Origin: an uncultured Bacteroidales bacterium
GTDB taxonomy: Bacteria; Bacteroidota; Bacteroidia; Bacteroidales; Paludibacteraceae
NCBI GenBank assembly: GCA_937915765.1
Contig: CALGHE010000016.1
Span: 1 to 14,101 of the forward strand
Direction: 5' to 3'
Length of the DNA stretch: 14,101 bases
The notes beneath the pieces are model-generated. The model was not told the DNA's origin. It saw only the letters and a program-made list of their open reading frames with translations, and ran no database searches. This document shows, piece after piece, positions 6,033 to 13,986 of this stretch (position 1 is its first letter; each line of letters starts with the position of its first letter). The position numbers and the translations under genes are program-made.

Positions 6033-6806
6033 ATGGCAGTGAAGATTTGTCCTGAGCATTCTGAAGAACGGTGCTTTGCCTTTGCAGGGCGAGATCTGAT
6101 TGTCCGTCCGGACGGCTCGCCGCTTGCCTTCAGTGACTTGAAAAAACTGAAAGCGTTGCATGAAAAGGCCGATTTCATCGAGGAAAAAGAGTTTGGCTAC
6201 TGTGCTGTGGGGCTTCCGGATGGCACGCTTCCGGATGGCTTTTCTGCAAAGCCTGTCCGACAGGTGTTTGCGGAGGCCGACGAGAGCCTTGTGCTTACGC
6301 TTTCCAGAGCTCGCGCAATCTTAACTTGGCATGCAGAGACTAAATTTTGCCCTAAGTGCGGAACTCTGATGTCTGACCACGAGTCTCTGACCGCAAAGGT
6401 GTGCGCGGGGTGCAATAAGCTTCTCTTCCCAAGGATTGAGCCGTGCGTTATTGTGCTTGTGAATAAGGGGGATAAGATTCTGCTCGCGCGGCATGTGCAG
6501 CGTAATCAGAACGTGTACGCCTGCATCGCCGGGTTTATGGAGGCTGGCGAGACCGCAGAGCAGGCGGTGGCGCGTGAGGTGCTGGAGGAGACTGGCATCA
6601 GGGTGAAAAACATACGTTACCGAGGCAGCCAGAGCTGGCCTTTCCCTAGTCAGCTGATGCTCGCCTTCACGGCGGAGTATGATTCCGGAGAGCTGAAACT
6701 GCAGGAGGATGAACTGTCGGACGCAGGCTGGTTTGACCGCGACGAGTGTCCGGCTACACCGCCGCCCGGCTCCGTTGCGTATAAGCTGATCAACGGAGAG
6801 GTGTGA
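6033..6806 (+). CDS. nudC: NAD(+)/NADH diphosphatase (NudC-type Nudix hydrolase)
   Basis: 257 residues, close to E. coli NudC. The family splits NADH or NAD+ into NMN(H) and AMP, and E. coli NudC also removes NAD caps from RNA. The zinc ribbon is intact (Cys106, Cys109, Cys124, Cys127, as CPKCG and CAGC). The Nudix box is complete: Gly167, Glu173, then REVLEETGI at 181-189, matching GX5EX7REUXEEXGU. The NADH-specific motif downstream, SQPWPFPxS in the classic form, reads SQSWPFPSQ (199-207), with Ser for the first Pro and the final Ser replaced by Gln. This still supports an NADH-type enzyme rather than a generic Nudix protein. The N-terminal domain (1-100) is divergent, as is usual. Last gene of the mazG unit; the next gene has its own promoter. 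Confidence 0.92.
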   Translation: MAVKICPEHSEERCFAFAGRDLIVRPDGSPLAFSDLKKLKALHEKADFIEEKEFGYCAVGLPDGTLPDGFSAKPVRQVFAEADESLVLTLSRARAILTWHAETKFCPKCGTLMSDHESLTAKVCAGCNKLLFPRIEPCVIVLVNKGDKILLARHVQRNQNVYACIAGFMEAGETAEQAVAREVLEETGIRVKNIRYRGSQSWPFPSQLMLAFTAEYDSGELKLQEDELSDAGWFDRDECPATPPPGSVAYKLINGEV

Positions 6807-6843
6807 CATTGAAATCAGTTGCAAAAAAAAAGGTTTTATATCG

Positions 6844-6870
6844 TTTGTATTCTTTTTTTTCATAACTTTG
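6844..6870 (+). promoter_or_regulatory. Candidate promoter of the alpha-2-macroglobulin gene
   Basis: TAACTTTG at 6863-6870 fits the Bacteroidetes -7 box TAnnTTTG. TTTG at 6844-6847 could be the -33 element, though the 15-nt gap is shorter than the usual 17 or more. The leader to the ATG at 6907 would be about 30 nt. Confidence 0.5.
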
Positions 6871-6906
6871 CCGCAATATTATAGAAACCACCTATAAAAA
6901 TAGCTT

Positions 6907-9900
6907 ATGATAAAAAATTTGAAAATCATTTTGTTGATTGCAAGTTTGTTGCCTATGACGGTTCTGGCTAAAAGTGCAGATTTTGAAAAGATGTTAGACT
7001 CCTGCGCAGAACTTTGGGAGAAAGATTTGCCGAAATCCGCAATGGAAAAATTGAAAGAGATAAAGGTAAAAGCGAAAGAAGAGAAGAATGTGCTGTATTA
7101 TTTGAAAGCGCAACAACTTCTCATAATTTTTAATGACGTTGAAAATCCTGACAAGGACGAGGAGACTCAATTTGCCGATGAAATGGCGCTTTTTGAAGAG
7201 ACGCACGCTTTCAGAGACAGCGTTTTCAGCATTGTGGACAAAGCTGTGATTAACTACGAGCTTGCATGTATGCTTCGTGAAATTGCACAAAACGATTATG
7301 ATGAAGAAAGAGAAGAACTTTTTAAGAATAGAGCGGGAAAGTCTTTGTCGGACTCGCTCGACGTGCTTTTTAAATTGGCGATGAAAGACGAAAAAACGCT
7401 GATGGAAACGCCTATTGAAGGTTGGTTGTGCAAGTTGGTTGATTCCGATCACATTATTAAAACGTCACATTTGAATTTGCAGAAAAATCTGCATGATGTG
7501 TTCACTTACTCTGCGTTCGGTTGTTTTGGCTCTGATGCGAAAATAGACCAGGCGCATGTGCCTTTCTTGCCTTTGTCTGAGTTTATTAAGCAAGAAGATG
7601 GAGAGGACGAGATTTTGAATCAGATGCGAAAGTCCTTGAAGATGAAATTGTCGAAGGATATAAAGAATAATGACGATTTGGCTGCGGCAGATTATCAGCG
7701 TCTGCTTTATGAAGAATTTCGGTACGAGGCTTCAAAAGATGAGTTTTGGGCGGCTCAGAAAAATATGATGGAACAGTATTCTGAGTGCGAAACTGTGGTG
7801 AAAATAGCTGTGGGCTATTACTGCGGAAAGTACGGATATGAGAAAAGTAGAAATTGCAGAGTTGAAGATTTCGACAAAGAGCTGCCGCGCGAAATTTTCG
7901 ATGTCTGCACAAATTTGAAAGCGAAGTTTCGTAAATGCAATAAATTTGATCGTTACCTTCTTGATCTTTTATTGAGAGAGGTTAGAAAGCCAATTTTGTA
8001 CCTGAGTGTCAAAGATGTGAATTATTGCGGAGAGCCGGTCAAATTGAAGGTGCGCTATTCAAATATCACAAAGCTGAAACTTAAATTGTGCAAAGAAGAT
8101 GATAAAAAAATAAGAAAGAAGAAATTGGTTTTTGACCTTCAGGAGTCTAATTTTTACATACCGAAAGATACTGAGCTTGTTGTGACGGGTCTGGAGCCGG
8201 GTAGTTATTATTTTGAATACGGAAAAGAGGGGTCTGATGAATTTGAGGAGTCTGATGTGTTTGAGGTTACTGCTCTCAAATCTTTCGTTGGCAGAATAAT
8301 TTATGATGAAAAGGACAGCCTGAAAAGCGCGTTGGATCTGTTTGTTGTTGATCTGAAGAGCGGGAAGCCTGTGAAGGATGCGTCTGTGCATATTTCGGCT
8401 AATGATGATAAAGATGGCAAGGAGATGGATTTGCTGACCGACGCGGATGGCAAGGTGACTGTTCGAAATATTTCAGATTTTGACTATCTTGTGAAAAGGG
8501 ATGGCTCTTTTATTGAAGGGGATTGGAGTGCTTCAACGTATGGACGGAACCGTTTGAAAGGGATTGTTTTTACAGACAGGCCTGTTTATCGTCCGGGACA
8601 AACTGTGTTTTTTAAGGCACTGCTGACAGACACCTCTTTCCGCAAATCGGAGGAGGTTGTGATGCATGTGCTTGATGAGCGACGTGGTTTTTCTAAGGAG
8701 ATGGCATTGAAGGTGAACGAGTTTGGCTCTGTGTCCGGCTCTTTTGAATTGCCTCGCAATTGCCGTGCCGGGACGTACTATCTGTATGAGGGAAAAGGTC
8801 TGGCGATGTCTTTTAGAAAAGGTCTGGTGACGTCTTTTAGGGTGGAAGAGTACAAAAGGCCGTCGTTTGAGGTGGTGTTTGATAAGATGGATAATATCTA
8901 TAAAGTTGGAGATACGCTGACAATTTCCGGAAGGGCTATGACGCTCGACAGTCTGCCGTTGCCCGGAGCTAAAGTTTCCGTGTCGGTGAACTATCTGTCT
9001 GCCTCTTCTGTTCAGATGCAGACTGTAACTGATCGTAACGGCTGTTTTTCTGTAAAGTTCGTTGAAAAGAGAGGTGGTGATAGGGGTAGGAAAAGCAGTC
9101 GTGAGGCGAAATTTATGACTGTTGTGGCAGATGTGACCTCGATGTCGGGCGAAACGCAACAGGCTCAGTTTTTTATGATGAGTAATGAGACTTGTGATGA
9201 GACTTTTTATATAGCAGCCAAAGCAAATAAATCTCTGCTGAAGAGCGGCGAGCGTGTCTCTATATCTGTGAATACGATGAAATTTAATGGCGAGCCATTG
9301 GGGAAAAAGGTTAAATGTCGTGTTTTTCAGTTGATGGGGCAGACGGTCGAAGATTATTTCTCTGGTTCTGAGGTTATATATGAGGGAAATCCGGCGGAAA
9401 CTGGAAAACTGCTTTTTGAACGTGTGGTGGATACGGAAACGCAGGATTCTCTGGTTCTGATGAGCGATGAGCTGCCGCAAGGAAAGATTGAAGTGATATT
9501 TGAGGCGGAAGCTGAAAATGGAGAACGCAAATTTGCCAGAGTGCGGTTTTTGTCGATGAAATCGGAAGATTTGATGCCGGCGCCTTTCGCTTTGTGGGTG
9601 ACGGAAGAGCGCAGTGAGGTGGAACTGGGCGACTCTGTCAATCTGAAGGTGGGCAGCGCTTTTGACGACGCTTGGGTCTTGGTTTCTATTTCGCAAGGTC
9701 CGAAGTACAGCACGCAGTGGCATAGACTGGAAAAGAACAGACTGAAGAGCCTGAGCTTTGTGTTTGATCAGGATGTGCCTGAGACTCATATTGATTTTGT
9801 TTTGGTTAAAAACGGAAGGGCGTACGAGGTTGAAAAAAAGATAAGGCAGAAAGAGAAAAATTTGAACGTTACACTATCTTCTTTCAGAAACAAGGTTGTT

Positions 9901-12651
9901 GCCGGAGCTGAAGAGGAGTGGACGGTAACGGTGGATGGACTTGACGGACAAACGGCTGAAGTTGCTGTTTGTATGTCTGATGCGGCATTGGATGAGTTTG
10001 AAAGATATGCGAATAGCTGGAAATACAAGATGAAAGAAGAGTTTTCTCGTTGTAGGAAAATTCCGAGTTATTACTCTTTGTTTGTGTCTGATGTTGACGA
10101 TAGTGAACTCTCTTTTGACAAGACTGCATATATTTTCCCTTCATTGCACGTGCTCTTTTTTTGTCAATCTTATGTGAGGCCGAACTCAAATCCGAACGCT
10201 GTTAAATATAAAAGTTCAGATGAAAGTTTAAATAAAAGGAAGGATAAAACGGCTTCTGTTCGTGTCAGAGGAGTGTCTGCGATTGATGCAGCGTTGCAAG
10301 GTCGAGTTGCAGGGGTAACAATGTCAGATGACGAAATTTATGGGTCTCGCAGGTCCAGTGGCAGTAATCAGGTTCGTCTGCGCTCTGATTTTTCTGAAAC
10401 AGCGTTCTTTTTCCCTAATTTGCTGACTGACAAGGATGGTAAGGTTACCTTCAAGTTTGATGTGCCGGAAAGTATGACCCGATGGAACTTCAAGGCGCTG
10501 GCGCACACTAAAGATATGAGGGGCGGTTACACTGAGGCTACGATTATCTCTCAGAAGAAATTTACTGTGAGACCTAACTTGCCAAGGTTCTTGCGCTGCA
10601 ATGATGAGTGCGAGATTGCGGCGCAGGTGTCGAATCTTTGCGACGAAGTTCAGTCGGGCAGTGTGATATTGGAACTTATAGACGCGCGGACTGATAAGGT
10701 TGTGCGTGCTGTGGAAAAGCCGTTTTCTGTCGATGGAATGGGCATTCAGCGTGTGGCGTTTAAGTTTGATGTGCCGGAAGATATGGCGCTGGCTAAGGTT
10801 TGTGTCAAGGCTGAGTCGGGACAATTCTCTGATGGTGAGGCGCATCAGGTTTTGGTGCTGCCGAGTCGCGCTCTGGTTACGGAGACTATGCCGTTCTTCG
10901 CGTTTGGCGATACGACGCGCTCATTTGTCTTTGAAAGTCTGAAGAAAAACAGTTCGAAGAGTCTCGAAAGCAAGAGACTTGTGGTGGAAGTGTCGAAAAA
11001 TCCGTCATGGTACGCAGTGCAGGCTATGGCTGCCAATCCTGATATGCGCGAAAAGTGCGTCTCTTGCGCGGTGACAAGCTATTATGTGAATGTGGTGGCT
11101 GATGAGATTTTAAGGTCGAATCCGGACATCTATAATGTGATAAAGGCATGGAGCAGTGAAGATGGACAGCTCAACGGCTCGCTTTTGTCGCGGTTAAATG
11201 AAAACCAGCACCTGAAAAATGTGATGCTGGAGGAGACGCCTTGGGTGCTGGACGCTGAGGGCGAGTCGCTGCAAAAGTGCAATCTGATTAACCTTTTTGA
11301 TGAGGAGAAGATTAAGGAACGCAAGGCTTTGGCTTTGCAGACATTGCAGAATTTGCAGATGCCTGACGGCTCGTTCTGTTGGTTCGAAGGCATTAGGGGC
11401 AGCTATTATCTTACAAACAGGGTGCTTATGCTTCTGGGCAAAGCGTCCAGCTTTGCAGACCTTGATGAGGCGGAAAGCAAGATGATTGTCTCTGCTCTGA
11501 GGTTTATTGACAATAGCTTTAAGGAGCATTACGAAACAGATAAGGGTTTGGACGGATTGTCGCTCTCTGCCTATGTGCTTGATTATTTGTACACGAGAAA
11601 GATGTTTGACGATATTCCGCTCGGCGGCGTGCTGTCGGAGTTCAAGGCTTACGAGAGTCTTGTCACGCCGGAGAATATGAAGAACTTTAGTTTTGAATAT
11701 AAGGCGAAAGCGGCGGTTGTGAAGTATCGTTGCGGCAAGGTGGACGAGGCGAAGAACTTGCTGGCGTCATTGCGCGAGTATGCTAAAAAGAACGATGAAT
11801 TGGGAATGTTTTTCAATGAACGTGGAAATATTTATGAGGATGTCGCGCTTCTTGAGGCTTTCTCTCTGATTGATTATAAGGAAAAGGAGATTGAACTTAT
11901 GAAGTTGTGGCTGTTGCGTAAAAAGCAGACGTTGATGTGGAACAGCGAGTTTGGTTCTATTGATGCGGTTCATGCGTTGCTTTCCTTGGGTCCTGACTGG
12001 TTGTCGGATAAAGACTCGCTGAATGTTTTTGTAGGTGGCGAACTGTTGAGAAATGATAGCGCTCTTGCTGGTTCTGGTTATGTTAAGACTGTTTTCGCTA
12101 AGCCTGAGGTGACGGCGGAAAAGGCGAATCTAAAGATTGAAAAGCATGGCGAAGGACTCTCTTTCGGCTCGATGTACTGGCAGTATGAGGAGGATTTGGA
12201 CCGTGTCGTAACTAACGGCTCCGGTTTGTCGGTCTGCAGAAAAATTTATCGCAAAGTGATTGGCAAGAATGGCGAGGTTGAGAAGGAAGAGGTTACGGAG
12301 AAGAGCAAACTTAGGGTTGGAGAAGAGCTTGTGATTAAACTTGAGGTTAAGTCAGACCGTGACTTGGATTATGTGGTTCTGAAGGATTTGAGAGCGGCCT
12401 GCTTTGAGCCTGTGGATAAGTTTTCCGGAGTGTTCATAGACAAATCGTGCGGCTTTTTCTATAGAAGCATAAAGGATGCGTCTGTGACTTTTTTTATAGA
12501 GCATCTTAGAAAAGGCTCGTTCTCTTTTGCGTATGATGTGACGGTGGCGCAGAATGGTGTTTACCGAAATGGGCTTGCCACTGTGCAGTGTATGTACTCG
12601 CCGGAATTCGTCGGTGCGGATGGCGGAAAGTCTGTAGTTGTTGGTGATTAA
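6907..12651 (+). CDS. Alpha-2-macroglobulin family protein, thioester motif lost, SusC-plug-like segment in bait position
   Basis: 1,914 residues. A type I signal peptide (MIKNLKIILLIASLLPMTVLA) without a lipobox Cys sends it to the periplasm. Residues about 26-370 are mostly helical. Macroglobulin-type beta domains follow, with a carboxypeptidase-regulatory-like stretch (about 460-535) and the MG2 hallmark TDRPVYRPGQ at 556-565. A Lys/Arg-rich segment (about 1094-1158) contains RVRGVSAI and ALQGRVAGV, reminiscent of SusC/RagA plugs. It lies just before the A2M domain (ETAFFFPNLLTDKDG from 1164, then MTRWNFKALAHTKD). The C-terminal half has the alpha-helical thioester-type domain (NPSWYAVQAMA at 1365), LEETPWV and NLQMPDGSFCWF. 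The expected CxEQ thioester is replaced by CVSC (1384-1387), and no other CxEQ exists. Related bacterial proteins trap proteases by bait cleavage and collapse; without the thioester, covalent capture is not expected. mtgA follows after 398 bp. Confidence 0.9.
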   Translation: MIKNLKIILLIASLLPMTVLAKSADFEKMLDSCAELWEKDLPKSAMEKLKEIKVKAKEEKNVLYYLKAQQLLIIFNDVENPDKDEETQFADEMALFEETHAFRDSVFSIVDKAVINYELACMLREIAQNDYDEEREELFKNRAGKSLSDSLDVLFKLAMKDEKTLMETPIEGWLCKLVDSDHIIKTSHLNLQKNLHDVFTYSAFGCFGSDAKIDQAHVPFLPLSEFIKQEDGEDEILNQMRKSLKMKLSKDIKNNDDLAAADYQRLLYEEFRYEASKDEFWAAQKNMMEQYSECETVVKIAVGYYCGKYGYEKSRNCRVEDFDKELPREIFDVCTNLKAKFRKCNKFDRYLLDLLLREVRKPILYLSVKDVNYCGEPVKLKVRYSNITKLKLKLCKEDDKKIRKKKLVFDLQESNFYIPKDTELVVTGLEPGSYYFEYGKEGSDEFEESDVFEVTALKSFVGRIIYDEKDSLKSALDLFVVDLKSGKPVKDASVHISANDDKDGKEMDLLTDADGKVTVRNISDFDYLVKRDGSFIEGDWSASTYGRNRLKGIVFTDRPVYRPGQTVFFKALLTDTSFRKSEEVVMHVLDERRGFSKEMALKVNEFGSVSGSFELPRNCRAGTYYLYEGKGLAMSFRKGLVTSFRVEEYKRPSFEVVFDKMDNIYKVGDTLTISGRAMTLDSLPLPGAKVSVSVNYLSASSVQMQTVTDRNGCFSVKFVEKRGGDRGRKSSREAKFMTVVADVTSMSGETQQAQFFMMSNETCDETFYIAAKANKSLLKSGERVSISVNTMKFNGEPLGKKVKCRVFQLMGQTVEDYFSGSEVIYEGNPAETGKLLFERVVDTETQDSLVLMSDELPQGKIEVIFEAEAENGERKFARVRFLSMKSEDLMPAPFALWVTEERSEVELGDSVNLKVGSAFDDAWVLVSISQGPKYSTQWHRLEKNRLKSLSFVFDQDVPETHIDFVLVKNGRAYEVEKKIRQKEKNLNVTLSSFRNKVVAGAEEEWTVTVDGLDGQTAEVAVCMSDAALDEFERYANSWKYKMKEEFSRCRKIPSYYSLFVSDVDDSELSFDKTAYIFPSLHVLFFCQSYVRPNSNPNAVKYKSSDESLNKRKDKTASVRVRGVSAIDAALQGRVAGVTMSDDEIYGSRRSSGSNQVRLRSDFSETAFFFPNLLTDKDGKVTFKFDVPESMTRWNFKALAHTKDMRGGYTEATIISQKKFTVRPNLPRFLRCNDECEIAAQVSNLCDEVQSGSVILELIDARTDKVVRAVEKPFSVDGMGIQRVAFKFDVPEDMALAKVCVKAESGQFSDGEAHQVLVLPSRALVTETMPFFAFGDTTRSFVFESLKKNSSKSLESKRLVVEVSKNPSWYAVQAMAANPDMREKCVSCAVTSYYVNVVADEILRSNPDIYNVIKAWSSEDGQLNGSLLSRLNENQHLKNVMLEETPWVLDAEGESLQKCNLINLFDEEKIKERKALALQTLQNLQMPDGSFCWFEGIRGSYYLTNRVLMLLGKASSFADLDEAESKMIVSALRFIDNSFKEHYETDKGLDGLSLSAYVLDYLYTRKMFDDIPLGGVLSEFKAYESLVTPENMKNFSFEYKAKAAVVKYRCGKVDEAKNLLASLREYAKKNDELGMFFNERGNIYEDVALLEAFSLIDYKEKEIELMKLWLLRKKQTLMWNSEFGSIDAVHALLSLGPDWLSDKDSLNVFVGGELLRNDSALAGSGYVKTVFAKPEVTAEKANLKIEKHGEGLSFGSMYWQYEEDLDRVVTNGSGLSVCRKIYRKVIGKNGEVEKEEVTEKSKLRVGEELVIKLEVKSDRDLDYVVLKDLRAACFEPVDKFSGVFIDKSCGFFYRSIKDASVTFFIEHLRKGSFSFAYDVTVAQNGVYRNGLATVQCMYSPEFVGADGGKSVVVGD

Positions 12652-12663
12652 AGTCCTGTTTAA

Positions 12664-12684
12664 TTACCATTCGGTAACTTTTTT
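12664..12684 (+). terminator. Weak intrinsic terminator after the macroglobulin gene
   Basis: TTACC (12664-12668) and GGTAA (12673-12677) form a 5-bp stem with loop ATTC, followed by C and six Ts. It lies 13 nt after the stop codon. The stem is short, so ending may be incomplete. A second, imperfect stem around 12731-12766 (ACTAC against GTAGT) may help. Confidence 0.45.
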
Positions 12685-12756
12685 AATCGGCGTTTTTTGT
12701 AATGTGTTGAATTATAATGTTTTGAGTGGTATTAAAACTACAGATTTTAGTAGTGT

Positions 12757-12784
12757 TTTGTAATCGAAATGTGTATTATATTTG
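12757..12784 (+). promoter_or_regulatory. Candidate promoter in the macroglobulin-mtgA gap
   Basis: TTTG at 12757-12760 and TATATTTG at 12777-12784 form a Bacteroidetes-type -33/-7 pair, 16 nt apart (17 or more is usual). There is no gene for the next 265 nt, and a strong terminator lies 117 nt further on, so the product would be a short noncoding RNA. Confidence 0.45.
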
Positions 12785-12790
12785 TAGTGT

Positions 12791-12937
12791 CGAAAAGGAA
12801 GATAAATAATAGAATTTCTAAAAGGTTTCGATAGATAAAAACGAATTAAACTGTTTCGATATATAATATACTAGGATTAAATCCTGTTTGGGAATGTCTA
12901 AAAGGTCTGATCCAGAAGGGTCGGACCTTTCCTTTTT
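12791..12937 (+). ncRNA. Candidate small noncoding RNA of about 145 nt
   Basis: The interval is bounded by a promoter-like pair (12757-12784) and a strong terminator (12901-12937), and has no convincing reading frame. It includes a small hairpin AGGAT-TAA-ATCCT (12873-12885). GAATTTCTAAAAGGT (12812-12826) returns as GAATGTCTAAAAGGT at 12892-12906, 80 nt later with one change, and a 13-mer beginning GTTTCGATA occurs at 12825 and 12853 with one change. TCGAAA at 12790 could pair with either TTTCGA. I cannot match it to a known RNA family from memory; the ends are predictions. Confidence 0.35.
12901..12937 (+). terminator. Strong intrinsic terminator upstream of mtgA
   Basis: AAAGGTCTGATCC (12901-12913) pairs with GGGTCGGACCTTT (12918-12930) over 13 bp, two of them G-U, around the loop AGAA. 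CCTTTTT follows. It is over 100 nt before mtgA and would isolate that gene from upstream transcription. Confidence 0.8.
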
Positions 12938-13005
12938 GCACTTTCTGAGGATTAGAAGGTGAGGTTCTTAATCTGAATTTTGAAAAATAAACCGTGTTGC
13001 GTGTC

Positions 13006-13033
13006 TTGTTTAATCAATATCTTCTTATTTTTG
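13006..13033 (+). promoter_or_regulatory. Promoter of mtgA (TTG-N17-TATTTTTG)
   Basis: TTG at 13006-13008 and TATTTTTG at 13026-13033 are exactly 17 nt apart, the classic Bacteroidetes arrangement. Transcription would begin near 13039-13041, giving a leader of about 10 nt before the ATG at 13050. This is the best promoter in the window. Confidence 0.65.
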
Positions 13034-13049
13034 CAAGAAATTGGAATAT

Positions 13050-13835
13050 ATGGCAAAAAATCCGTTGGCAAAGATAAAAAAGAAGGGCGGCTCGGCAACT
13101 TTGGAAAAGAGGTCGGTCGCAGGTGGCGGCTCGTCCGTTTTGAGGCGGCTGCTAGACGGCTTTTTGCGCTTTTTCAAAAAAATTGTAATCTTCTTTTTCG
13201 TCTCTACTTTTACTGTTGCGGTGATTTACAAGTATGTGCCTGTCTTTATCACGCCCCTTATGGTTATCAATTGTGTGAAGCAGGTGCTTGGCGATGAGGA
13301 GGTGCGTCTTTCTAAAGACTGGGTGCCGATAGAGGAAATTTCGCCCAACATGGTGCGTGCCGCTATTGCTTCGGAAGATGCTAAGTTTTTGTCTCACAAC
13401 GGTTTTGATTATGCGGCTATCAGAGATGCGGCTATTCATAATATGAAGGGAGGACGGACGCTCGGCGCAAGCACAATCTCTCAGCAGACGGCTAAAAATG
13501 TCTTTTTGTGGCCAAGCCGCTCTTGGGTGCGTAAGGGGCTTGAGGTCTATTTTACGTTCCTTATCGAGCTGGTGTGGGGTAAAGAGCGTATTATGGAGGT
13601 CTATCTGAATGTGGCGGAGACTGGGCACGGTATTTATGGTGTGGAGATGGCTTCGCAAATATATTTTAAAAAGCCTGCGAAGAAAATGTCTAAGTGGGAA
13701 GCGGCAAGACTTATAGCTGTATTTCCTAATCCGTTGAAATTCAGTGTCGTAAATCCGTCAAAACGTACGCTTAGAAAACAGGAGATTGTGATGAAGCGTA
13801 TGAACAGTGTGGGACAGATTCCTTTCCTGAAGTAG
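13050..13835 (+). CDS. mtgA: Monofunctional peptidoglycan glycosyltransferase MtgA (GT51)
   Basis: 261 residues. The ATG at 13050 is preferred to an in-frame TTG at 13041, which would fall at the predicted transcription start. A basic N-terminus is followed by one membrane helix (about residues 44-60), with the catalytic domain in the periplasm. All main GT51 motifs are present: SEDAKFLSHNGFD with the catalytic Glu109, GASTISQQTAKNVFL (Gln145, Gln146), RKGLE, and KERIMEVYLN with the second Glu183. The enzyme polymerises lipid II into glycan strands. The protein ends soon after the GT51 domain, with no transpeptidase, so it is not a class A penicillin-binding protein. It has its own promoter and an upstream terminator. 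Its neighbour is an alpha-2-macroglobulin, a family linked to the GT51 protein PBP1C in proteobacteria. Confidence 0.93.
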   Translation: MAKNPLAKIKKKGGSATLEKRSVAGGGSSVLRRLLDGFLRFFKKIVIFFFVSTFTVAVIYKYVPVFITPLMVINCVKQVLGDEEVRLSKDWVPIEEISPNMVRAAIASEDAKFLSHNGFDYAAIRDAAIHNMKGGRTLGASTISQQTAKNVFLWPSRSWVRKGLEVYFTFLIELVWGKERIMEVYLNVAETGHGIYGVEMASQIYFKKPAKKMSKWEAARLIAVFPNPLKFSVVNPSKRTLRKQEIVMKRMNSVGQIPFLK

Positions 13836-13857
13836 GGTGACGATATGAAAAATTATT

Positions 13858-13883
13858 CGTGACGAAGTGTCGGGAAAAGGTGT
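13858..13883 (+). repeat. Dispersed 26-bp repeat, copy 2
   Basis: CGTGACGAAGTGTCGGG and the nine bases after it match 3423-3448 at 23 of 26 positions. It lies 22 bp after the mtgA stop. The palindromes and terminal inverted repeats around copy 1 are missing here, so this may be a fragment of the same element or a shared core. Confidence 0.5.
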
Positions 13884-13958
13884 TGCAAATATCGCAGATG
13901 GAATGAGTTCATTTTCATTAAATTTCGCCTTAACCACACAAAATCACGACCAAAACAT

Positions 13959-13966
13959 TATCTTTG
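13959..13966 (+). promoter_or_regulatory. Candidate -7 box (TATCTTTG) of the AAA ATPase gene
   Basis: TATCTTTG fits TAnnTTTG and lies 20 nt before the ATG at 13987. No TTG is seen 17-23 nt upstream, so only the -7 part is supported. Confidence 0.4.
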
Positions 13967-13986
13967 CAGAAAGAAAAATTCAGCGT

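Noticed and set aside
8533..9789. 418-codon open frame on the - strand inside the macroglobulin gene
   Set aside because: It is antisense to a clear, domain-rich gene, and its His/Arg/Ser-rich composition with no recognisable motif is typical of a shadow frame.
12980..13297. Alternative + strand frame overlapping the start of mtgA
   Set aside because: It overlaps the mtgA frame, which carries all GT51 motifs; the alternative has none and would begin upstream of the best promoter.
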